This document shows positions 57,557-64,000 of a stretch of 64,000 nucleotides of DNA, one piece after another. This DNA is from Parasutterella secunda (lineage in GTDB: Bacteria > Pseudomonadota > Gammaproteobacteria > Burkholderiales > Burkholderiaceae_F): assembly GCF_016901835.1 (NCBI RefSeq), contig NZ_JACJKX010000001.1, forward strand, positions 1 to 64,000. Reading direction: 5' to 3'. The notes beneath the pieces were generated by a model. The model saw only the letters and a list, made by a program, of their open reading frames with translations, was not told where the DNA came from and searched no databases. A program made the position numbers and the translations under genes. How positions within the stretch are numbered: position 1 is the first letter of the stretch; every line of letters starts with the position of its first letter.

Positions 57557-59263
57557 TTAAGAAATCGTTCTCTTTCTTCTTTCTTCCTCAATTTGCTTAT
57601 TGACATACCATTGTTGCCAAATAGACAACACGTTGTTGGTCAACCAATACAAAACCAAGCCCGAAGCAAAGAAGAAGAACATGACACCGAACACAATAGG
57701 CATGAACATCATAACCTTAGCCTGTGTCGGATCGGTAGGTCTCGGACTGATCTTCATCTGAATGATCATCGTTGCGACCATCAGCAGAGGCAGGATCAAA
57801 TACGGATCGGGGCTAGCCAAATCATTAACCCAAAGTAACCAGTTGGCACCACGCAATTCAACAGTTGCAAGCAACACCCAATACAGGGCCAGGAATACCG
57901 GAATTTGGAACAGGATCGGCAAGCAACCACCGGCAGGATTGATCTTTTCACGACGATACAACTCCATCATCGCTTGGTTCAGTGCCTGCTTATCATCACC
58001 GTATTTTTCTTGGATGGCCTTCATTCTCGGTGCGACATCGCGCATACGAGCCATAGATTTATAACCCGCAGCCGAAATCGGATAAAGAATTGCCTTGACT
58101 AAAACAGTCAGCAATACGATAGCCCAACCCCAATTACCAACCAATCCTTGAAGGAATGCCAAAAGCCAATAAATGGGTTTGGCCAAGAACGTCAGCCAAC
58201 CATAGTCAACAACCAGATCCAAATTAGGAGCAATATACTCTAAGCGACGTTGATCTTGAGGACCGACGTAGAGCACACTGTCAACGGTCTTTTGGGTACC
58301 AGGAGCCACTTCACCCATCGCAACGATAGAACCGATGGCAAAGAGGTGTTTATCGAGCTGACGAGTATAAAGTTCTCGATTATTTTCCTGAGGCGGAACC
58401 CAAGCAGTCAAGAAGTAATGTTGCAACATAGCAATCCAACCTTCTTTGGACTGACTAGGAAGACCGGTGTCATCATCAGCAATTGAATCAAAACTGATCT
58501 TTTGGAATTTCTCATCTTCGGTATAGGCAGCAGGACCGGTGAAAGTATTGTAGAAAGCACTATCACTGGCAACCTTGCCATCGTCACGCGTCAACTGCAT
58601 GTACACCGACGGAGAAATAGCTACATTGCCCTGATTGCGAATGGTATGTTTAACATCAATACCATAATGTCCGCGATGGAAGACGTATGTCTTAACCAAC
58701 TCCACATTGCCCTGATTGGCAGCAAAGCTCACTTCCAATGTTTCTTGACCATCTTTCATGGTCAAGTTATCACTGATTAAGCGGAAAGATGTGCGATGAT
58801 TAGGATAATTTCCTCCAACCAGCCCCGTCTCGGCTTTGTAAACGTGTTGGGCGGAAGTATCAAATAAGACGACATTACCGACTTCTTGTTCTTCTTCGGA
58901 GGAACCTAAGACCAATCCGGGTAAACCGCGGGTTTTCCAATCAGGTGTTTGACGTTCTTTGAGTAATTCAGCTCTAGCTACAGAGGCCCCGTTCGCATCA
59001 AATGTGATTTTAAATAAATCAGTAGTCACCACTACAGGTTTAGTAATCGTCACATTAACTTCAGAAGCTACTGCTTTGCTATCAGCAACAGGAGCCGCTG
59101 GCGTTTGCGTTCCGGCATCATTTGCAGCAACCTGCTCTTCCACAGGTGCCGGCGTTCCAAAGAAGGATGGATTTCCATTGCGCACTTGCCATGCATCCCA
59201 GAGCATGAACAAACCCAACAAGAAAATCATCCACAAAAAAGCACGTTGTAATTCGCGTCCCAT
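57557..59263 (-). CDS. yidC: Membrane protein insertase YidC
   Basis: 568 aa. N-terminal anchor (about 7-25: RAFLWMIFLLGLFMLWDAW), large periplasmic beta-sandwich (about 60-345), then the conserved insertase core of five helices: WAIVLLTVLVKAILYPISAAGYKS with the groove Lys/Arg region, GGCLPILFQIPVFLALYWVL, and a basic C-terminal tail. Works with SecYEG or alone, notably for the ATP synthase a and c subunits encoded nearby. Confidence 0.98.
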   Translation of the reverse strand: MGRELQRAFLWMIFLLGLFMLWDAWQVRNGNPSFFGTPAPVEEQVAANDAGTQTPAAPVADSKAVASEVNVTITKPVVVTTDLFKITFDANGASVARAELLKERQTPDWKTRGLPGLVLGSSEEEQEVGNVVLFDTSAQHVYKAETGLVGGNYPNHRTSFRLISDNLTMKDGQETLEVSFAANQGNVELVKTYVFHRGHYGIDVKHTIRNQGNVAISPSVYMQLTRDDGKVASDSAFYNTFTGPAAYTEDEKFQKISFDSIADDDTGLPSQSKEGWIAMLQHYFLTAWVPPQENNRELYTRQLDKHLFAIGSIVAMGEVAPGTQKTVDSVLYVGPQDQRRLEYIAPNLDLVVDYGWLTFLAKPIYWLLAFLQGLVGNWGWAIVLLTVLVKAILYPISAAGYKSMARMRDVAPRMKAIQEKYGDDKQALNQAMMELYRREKINPAGGCLPILFQIPVFLALYWVLLATVELRGANWLLWVNDLASPDPYLILPLLMVATMIIQMKISPRPTDPTQAKVMMFMPIVFGVMFFFFASGLVLYWLTNNVLSIWQQWYVNKQIEEERRKRTIS

Positions 59264-59299
59264 ATGGACTCTCTTATCTATCGTTGAAATTATGAAAAA

Positions 59300-59554
59300 T
59301 CAGTTGTTGTGTTTCCAAGGAAACCATTTGAACTGATCCGGAACCGGATCATAGCCCTGACCTCCCCAAGGGTTGCAGCGAATAATTCGCGCCACCATCA
59401 ACCAACTTCCCTTAAATGCTCCGAAGCGCTTGATTGCCTCCACTGAGTACTGAGAACATGTAGGATAAAACCTACATTCCCTTCCCATCCAAGGTGACAA
59501 TATCAACTGATAACACTTAATTGCTGTTATCAGAATTGACGAAAGACCTTTCAC
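59300..59554 (-). CDS. yidD: Membrane protein insertion efficiency factor YidD
   Basis: About 84 aa. Amphipathic N-terminal helix (LSSILITAIKCYQLILSPWMG), then the diagnostic CRFYPTCSQYSVEAIKRFGAFKG and CNPWGGQGYDPVP. I use the GTG at 59554: AAAGGTG precedes it by 7 nt and the product length then equals E. coli YidD (85 aa). The frame is open 60 nt further upstream (ATG 59614). With either start it overlaps the rnpA 3' end (38 nt with the GTG). Confidence 0.93.
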   Translation of the reverse strand: MKGLSSILITAIKCYQLILSPWMGRECRFYPTCSQYSVEAIKRFGAFKGSWLMVARIIRCNPWGGQGYDPVPDQFKWFPWKHNN

Positions 59555-60002
59555 AGCCGCACCTTTGAGAAGATACCTTCTTGATAAAGTACTCGAAGAG
59601 TTTATCGATGTCACTTCGAATCAATTTTTTTCTTGCCTTTTTGCTCAGGGTATCTGAGGTACATACAGGCAATTTACACTTCAGTCGCAAATTTATGTCT
59701 AAACCAAATTGGCGATCATTCAGTGCATTGAGCAATATCAACCGAGAATTACGAGCTTTTTCCCGCAATAAACGTTTGATCAACGCTCGTTCAACCGACA
59801 AATGTGCATTCTGTTTACCTACCGTAAAACCAAAACGCACACAACCGACCCGGTCGGTTTTCAGGGCAGAAACTGTAAAAAAATCCGAATAGCTTCGGAT
59901 CAGTTTCTCTTTATTTGCAGACAAAACCGCCCCGAACTCCGCTGATTTTATCAAACGGATACTTCGAGGCAGCCCATTCGGTTTCTTAACCGTTGCATTC
60001 AC
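59517..60002 (-). CDS. rnpA: Ribonuclease P protein component
   Basis: Protein cofactor of the tRNA 5'-processing ribozyme. 161 aa, longer than the usual 110-130; the extra residues form a basic, Cys-containing C-terminal tail that overlaps yidD. Core: RLIKSAEFGAVL, RFGFTVGKQNAHLSVERALIKRLLRE. In the RNxxKRxxRE signature the invariant-looking Asn is replaced by Ala (A73), while R72, K76, R77, R80 and E81 are kept. Downstream of rpmH in the standard rpmH-rnpA-yidD-yidC order. Confidence 0.94.
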   Translation of the reverse strand: MNATVKKPNGLPRSIRLIKSAEFGAVLSANKEKLIRSYSDFFTVSALKTDRVGCVRFGFTVGKQNAHLSVERALIKRLLREKARNSRLILLNALNDRQFGLDINLRLKCKLPVCTSDTLSKKARKKLIRSDIDKLFEYFIKKVSSQRCGCERSFVNSDNSN

Positions 60003-60031
60003 GGCTAACGTCCGCCGTGATTCTCTCTTTA

Positions 60032-60172
60032 TTAGAGAGCGAGAACGTGACGACCCTTGGCGCGACGAGCAGCCAGGACACGACGACCGCCCTTGGTGCG
60101 ACTGCGAACCAAGAAGCCATGCGTACGGGCACGCTTGACTTTAGACGGTTGATAAGTACGTTTGGTAGCCAT
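60032..60172 (-). CDS. rpmH: 50S ribosomal protein L34
   Basis: 46 aa: [20 protein letters not shown], then [19 protein letters not shown] and a short RHVLAL end. Clear L34, extremely basic. It is in a different frame from a longer spurious ORF covering the same bases. AAGGAT lies 7-12 nt before the ATG. First gene of the rpmH-rnpA-yidD-yidC unit. Confidence 0.98.
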   Translation of the reverse strand: MATKRTYQPSKVKRARTHGFLVRSRTKGGRRVLAARRAKGRHVLAL

Positions 60173-60823
60173 GACGACAAATCCTTAAAAAGTTTTAGAT
60201 ATTTGAAGATCTAACAGAGATCGTTACTCGATCCCGCAACACAGACCCCTATTCTCTCCGATCAGGATTAAGAACCTTTTAGATCTGTGAAAAACACGGT
60301 ATTACACATCAAAAGCCTATGTTTTGTCAAGTTTTTTTATCATAATCCCCTCTTTTTGCCTAGATCACGTTTTCAAAATTTTGTAACTAGGAAAAATACT
60401 AGGTTTAGAGAAATTTTTTTTTTATCCCATATCTAGTGTTTTTAGACGAATGCTAAAAAATATTTTGAGTTATCCACATTTTTATGCCTATTTTTTAAGC
60501 AGCACTCAAAAAACGATGATCCTTTTTATAAGTAAAATGAGCTCAAGCTTCCGTTTGTTTTTGGAGGCTTTTTCATTTCAGAAAGTTCAAATTTAATTTC
60601 TAAAAAACATATAACAACCTGTTTTTTAATGAAAAAGCTGATTATCCAAACCAACAAACGGCGATTAAGGTCAAGGGATGAATACGGTAGTAGAAAAGAG
60701 ACAATCTACCTCTCGTCACTGACCTTTCTGTTTCGGATTATTTAGGACCAGTACACTTCTTATGACTGAGTCCATTGAGTTCTATGAAAAAAGAATTCAG
60801 TTGAAGTTGCTTGGAGAATTTTT
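60173..60823. other. 651-bp rpmH-dnaA intergenic region (candidate oriC)
   Basis: No gene. Separates divergent rpmH and dnaA, the usual betaproteobacterial origin location. DnaA-box-like 9-mers: TTATCCACA (60470-60478, perfect), TTATCCAAA (60642-60650), TGTGAAAAA (60286-60294). An AT-rich stretch at about 60320-60480 includes a T10 run (60414-60423) and could be the unwinding element. The box density is low for an origin. It also carries the rpmH promoter and a >100-nt rpmH leader, and presumably the dnaA promoter, which I could not locate with confidence. Confidence 0.55.
60301..60330 (-). promoter_or_regulatory. Probable rpmH promoter
   Basis: Minus strand: -35 TTGACA (60325-60330, consensus), 18-nt spacer, -10 TGTAAT (60301-60306). 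Gives an rpmH leader of about 120 nt. A DnaA-box-like TGTGAAAAA lies just downstream. Confidence 0.7.
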
Positions 60824-62167
60824 ATGGATTTCTGGGAACAATGCCTAGCAAAGTTAACCAGCATTATGAAACCTCAAGATTTTGAACGTTGGATCAAAAC
60901 TCTTGTGTGCATCAATTGGGATGAAAAAAATCATACGTTAATTTTGGGTCATAGAACCTTACAGGCTATTGAAACCATTGAGACGCACTTTGACACAACG
61001 ATTACGACCGTAGCATCCTCTATCGCCAATCATGTTGTCACCGTGACCTATCATCAAACGGAGGGGCAAATTGAACCCTTACAGGGGCAACTGGGCTTAG
61101 TCCCGCAAATCAACCCTGAAACGTCCATCACGGAGCAAGCCAGTGCTTGCGGCTTACGTGCCCAACAGACATTTGAGAATTTTGTAGCTGGCTCTTCCAA
61201 CCAGCTCGCTTACGTGGCTGCTCAAAGTGTGGGAGACAATCCCGGGAAAAACTACAATCCCCTGTTTATCTATGGTGGTGTCGGGTTGGGAAAAACCCAT
61301 CTGATGCACGCAGTCGGCAATCAGATGTTGAAGAATAATCCGGACGTTCGGATCTTATGCGTGGGAACGCAGACCTTTATTAATGATTTCACGACTGCTG
61401 TGCGTGAAAATAACTACGCCCCGTTTGATCACAAGTACCAGAATCTTGATGCGTTGTTCATTGATGACATTCAATATTTAGGGGGAAAGCGTCAAATTCA
61501 ACAAAAATTATTCGAAATTTTTGAAAAATTGGTTCCCCATGGCAAACAAATTATTTTTACCAGCGACACCTATGCCCGAAGCTTAAAGGACATGGATGAA
61601 CGTTTAATTTCGCGTTTCACATCCGGCCTGTCTGTGGAAGTGGAACCCCCAGAGCTTGAGACTCGTGTCGCTATTTTGCAAAAAAAATCACTTGCCCAAC
61701 ATTTTGATTTACCGGACGATGTGGCCTATTTCATCGCAAGACATCTGAAGAGTAATGTCCGTGAGTTAGAAGGTGCTTTGAACTGTGTCATTGCTTACAC
61801 ACGATTTAGCAATGAGGAAAAATTAACCCTTGAAAAAGCGAGAGAAGCTCTGCAAGGGATGCTAGTTGCCTCCACTGCACAATTGACAGTTGAACGGATT
61901 CAAGGTGTCGTGGCAGAATATTTCAAAGTATCTTTGGCAGAGATGTACTCTAAAACACGGGTGAAAAAAATTGCTATACCGCGTCAGATCGCCATGTACC
62001 TGTGTAAAGAACTCACTCAAAGCAGCTTAGCTGAAATCGGTGAACGTTTCGGTAAGAGGGATCACACGACGGTTTTACACGGGGTGAAAAAAATTACGGA
62101 CGCTAGAACAAAAGATAAAGATCTGAATTATCAAATTCACGTTCTAGAACAAATGCTTAAGAACTAA
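60824..62167 (+). CDS. dnaA: Chromosomal replication initiator DnaA
   Basis: 447 aa. Domain I (1-80, FWEQCLAKLTSIMKPQDFER), short linker domain II (about 80-112), AAA+ domain III with Walker A YGGVGLGKTHLMHA (about 150-163), Walker B LDALFIDDIQYLGGK (about 207), and domain IV with the DnaA-box-binding signature GERFGKRDHTTVLHGVKKI (about 412-430). Somewhat compact because domain II is short. GGAG lies 9-12 nt before the ATG. Starts the dnaA-dnaN-gyrB block. Confidence 0.98.
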   Translation: MDFWEQCLAKLTSIMKPQDFERWIKTLVCINWDEKNHTLILGHRTLQAIETIETHFDTTITTVASSIANHVVTVTYHQTEGQIEPLQGQLGLVPQINPETSITEQASACGLRAQQTFENFVAGSSNQLAYVAAQSVGDNPGKNYNPLFIYGGVGLGKTHLMHAVGNQMLKNNPDVRILCVGTQTFINDFTTAVRENNYAPFDHKYQNLDALFIDDIQYLGGKRQIQQKLFEIFEKLVPHGKQIIFTSDTYARSLKDMDERLISRFTSGLSVEVEPPELETRVAILQKKSLAQHFDLPDDVAYFIARHLKSNVRELEGALNCVIAYTRFSNEEKLTLEKAREALQGMLVASTAQLTVERIQGVVAEYFKVSLAEMYSKTRVKKIAIPRQIAMYLCKELTQSSLAEIGERFGKRDHTTVLHGVKKITDARTKDKDLNYQIHVLEQMLKN

Positions 62168-62279
62168 GCCAAAATGACTTGAAGGAACTTCCCAATTCAA
62201 GGAAAAATTCACTAAAATTGGGAGGTTAAACAATGGATAATGCGTCCGATTTTCGGACAAATTTATAAAGGATAAGGGA

Positions 62280-63398
62280 ATGCTAATCATCAAGAGCCCG
62301 CGGGAAGCTTTCGCAACTCCGGTCCAGGTTGTCAGCGGTATTGTCGGTAAGCAACGTCAAACATTGCCTATTTTGTCCAATATTTTGATTTCCAAGGTCG
62401 GCTCGCGTGTTGATTTCACCGCCACTGATTTGGACATCGAAATTAAGACTTTTGCCGATATTGGTGCAGAGGGCCCGGATGTGAGCGTAACGGTTGATGC
62501 CGCTAAGTTGCAAAGTTTAATCAGCGCTCTCAATCACGGCTCGGAAGTAACGCTTTCGCAACCCAATCAATCTGATCCTACGGTAGAGTTGAAACAGGGA
62601 AAAAGTACCTTCAGATTGAATACGTTACCCGCCGATGAGTTTCCTAATCGTCCTGAAGCTCAATTTACGCAAACATTTACGATTCCTGCCAATAAGATTC
62701 GTCACTTGTTGCAGCTCGTTCACTTCTCGATGGCGCAACAAGATATTCGCTATTTCCTTAATGGAATGCTTCTTTCCATTGAAGGGGATGTCATTCGTGT
62801 TGTGACTACCGACGGACATCGTTTGGCTTACTGTGAAGGTAAATTAGAAGCTCCCTTATCTGAAAATATCCAGTGCATCGTCCCCCGTCGGACCGTGATG
62901 GAAATGCTTCGACTCATTCCGGATAATGAGGAAAATATTACTATCTCGGTATCAGCTGCTGAAATCAGAATTAACTGGAGCAACATTACTTTGTCTTCAA
63001 AATTAGTCGAAGGCAAGTTCCCTGATTACAACCGAGTCATTCCTTTAAATAACAACAACATATTTGTTGTTAAGCGTGAGGTGTTGTTGGCTGCACTGAA
63101 GCGTACGGCAATTCTTGCAAACGCAAAATTGCGTGGTGTTAAATGGGAAATTAAGAACAATTCTTTAACGATTCAAAGCACAAACTCCGATCAGGAAGAG
63201 GCTAAGGACGTTTTAGATATTGATTACAACGGTATCGATATTGAGATTGGTTTCAACCTCATGTATTTGCAAGATGTTTTGAACAATCTTCGTAGCGAAG
63301 AAGTTCAATTTGCACTGCATAGCAATACCGGTGCGATGCTAATTACTATGCCTGAAAATAATTCCTTTAAATATGTTGTGATGCCAATGCGCACCTAA
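62280..63398 (+). CDS. dnaN: DNA polymerase III beta subunit (sliding clamp)
   Basis: 372 aa, three topologically repeated clamp domains. N-terminal PREAFATPVQVVSGIVGKQRQTLPILSNILI and C-terminal NSFKYVVMPMRT match DnaN; the terminal MPMR segment contributes to the client-binding pocket. 112 nt after dnaA. Confidence 0.98.
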   Translation: MLIIKSPREAFATPVQVVSGIVGKQRQTLPILSNILISKVGSRVDFTATDLDIEIKTFADIGAEGPDVSVTVDAAKLQSLISALNHGSEVTLSQPNQSDPTVELKQGKSTFRLNTLPADEFPNRPEAQFTQTFTIPANKIRHLLQLVHFSMAQQDIRYFLNGMLLSIEGDVIRVVTTDGHRLAYCEGKLEAPLSENIQCIVPRRTVMEMLRLIPDNEENITISVSAAEIRINWSNITLSSKLVEGKFPDYNRVIPLNNNNIFVVKREVLLAALKRTAILANAKLRGVKWEIKNNSLTIQSTNSDQEEAKDVLDIDYNGIDIEIGFNLMYLQDVLNNLRSEEVQFALHSNTGAMLITMPENNSFKYVVMPMRT

Positions 63399-63427
63399 TG
63401 GTGGGACTTTGGTTTTCGCAACGTGCA

Positions 63428-63461
63428 CACACCCGCTCTGAATACCTTTAGAGCGGGTGTG
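63428..63461. repeat. 12-bp perfect hairpin between dnaN and gyrB
   Basis: CACACCCGCTCT (63428-63439) pairs with AGAGCGGGTGTG (63450-63461), 10-nt loop. No T-run follows on either strand, so it is not a standard intrinsic terminator. Confidence 0.8.
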
Positions 63462-63528
63462 CTGACAATTAAGAGTCTGATCTTTTGTAGTTTTATTCCG
63501 TTTTTTAGCGATTTTAGAGAAATAACTT

Positions 63529-64000
63529 ATGAGCGAAACTGAAAAAAATATCAATTCGAATGACTATGGCGCATCTGCTATCGTGGTGCTAGAGGGCTTG
63601 GAGGCTGTTCGAAAACGTCCGGGCATGTATATCGGTGATACAGCTGATGGTTCCGGTTTACACCACCTTATCTATGAAGTCGTAGATAATTCAATTGACG
63701 AAGCTCTGGCCGGTTTCGCAAATGAGATTATCGTCACACTACATACCGATGGTTCTGTATCCATTGAAGATAATGGTCGCGGCATCCCGACAGATGTCAA
63801 AATGGATGATAAGCACGAACCTAAACGCAGTGCGGCTGAGATTGCTTTGACGGAATTGCATGCCGGTGGAAAATTCTCGGAAAACAGCTACAAAATTTCC
63901 GGAGGCTTGCACGGTGTTGGTGTTTCCTGTGTCAACGCCTTGTCAACATGGTTAAAACTGACCGTGTACCGTGATCATCGTGCACATTTTCTAGAATTTG
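63529..64000 (+). CDS. gyrB: DNA gyrase subunit B, N-terminal part (cut by window edge)
   Basis: The 157 visible codons begin [10 protein letters not shown] and contain the GHKL ATPase marks: [28 protein letters not shown] (Asn/Asp for Mg and Glu catalytic region), [11 protein letters not shown], and [16 protein letters not shown] lid. ATP-dependent negative supercoiling with GyrA. Third gene of the dnaA-dnaN-gyrB group; runs off the right edge. Confidence 0.98.
   Translation, partial: MSETEKNINSNDYGASAIVVLEGLEAVRKRPGMYIGDTADGSGLHHLIYEVVDNSIDEALAGFANEIIVTLHTDGSVSIEDNGRGIPTDVKMDDKHEPKRSAAEIALTELHAGGKFSENSYKISGGLHGVGVSCVNALSTWLKLTVYRDHRAHFLEF

Noticed and set aside
59986-60180. 64-codon minus-strand frame over rpmH
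   Set aside because: It is the wrong frame; the 46-codon rpmH frame encodes an unmistakable L34.

Overview
The window is a contiguous, gene-dense piece of a Gram-negative chromosome around the replication-initiation neighbourhood. Gene content and order point to Betaproteobacteria, order Burkholderiales: argS followed by a SPOR protein, dsbA and an SDR; DUF971-ubiE-Tim44; hemE next to priA; parAB directly ahead of atpIBEFHAGDC; and rpmH-rnpA-yidD-yidC-mnmE-mnmG-rsmG leading away from dnaA-dnaN-gyrB. The moderate base composition (clearly lower GC than Burkholderia or Bordetella) and an autotransporter-type barrel fit a gut Sutterellaceae-like member (Sutterella, Parasutterella and relatives). 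The order is a firm inference; the family is a guess.

Layout. 1-0.6 kb: start of tuf preceded by tRNA-Thr, tRNA-Gly and tRNA-Tyr with a clear promoter. 0.6-3 kb: cardiolipin synthase between two small hypothetical membrane proteins. 3-9 kb (+): folE2, argS, SPOR protein, dsbA, phosphohexomutase, SDR. 9-14 kb: recQ, isoaspartyl dipeptidase, Ser/Thr symporter, a DUF3455 lipoprotein. 14-18.4 kb (+): a DUF1801 protein, then a complete cytochrome bd operon cydP-cydA-cydB-cydX-ybgE. 18.4-21 kb (-): yaeQ, a FadL-type porin with a terminator-like hairpin in its leader, a DUF4870-like protein. 21-24.7 kb (+): two-component system and a DegP/MucD protease. 24.7-31.3 kb (-): RND tripartite efflux operon with a TetR gene as its last cistron and a palindromic operator in its promoter. 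31.4-36.5 kb: MarC protein, glmU-glmS, Tim44-domain protein. 36.6-42.7 kb: ubiE, DUF971, tRNA-Arg, an orphan autotransporter barrel, priA, a DnaA-box cluster, hemE, DUF167. 42.8-60.2 kb (almost all -): universal stress protein, F-type ATP synthase operon, parB, parA, a second MarC protein, rsmG, mnmG, mnmE, yidC, yidD, rnpA, rpmH. 60.8-64 kb (+): dnaA, dnaN, start of gyrB.

How it works together. Most of the window is core housekeeping: replication start (dnaA, dnaN, gyrB, priA), origin segregation (ParAB with three parS-like 16-mers at 52.9, 54.1 and 55.7 kb), energy conservation (ATP synthase and cytochrome bd), cell-wall precursor supply (glmU, glmS), inner-membrane insertion (yidC, yidD), tRNA modification (mnmE, mnmG) and envelope quality control (two-component system, DegP, efflux).

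I see no CRISPR array, insertion sequence, prophage, toxin-antitoxin pair or recognisable defence system. The observations most worth checking are: a cluster of five DnaA boxes with an IHF-like site between priA and hemE, 20 kb from dnaA, which competes with the dnaA-rpmH gap as the origin; the parS set in a strongly AT-rich rsmG-mnmG segment; an autotransporter barrel with almost no passenger directly behind priA; a probable attenuator in the fadL leader; and a tRNA-Arg that appears to lead the DUF971-ubiE transcript.
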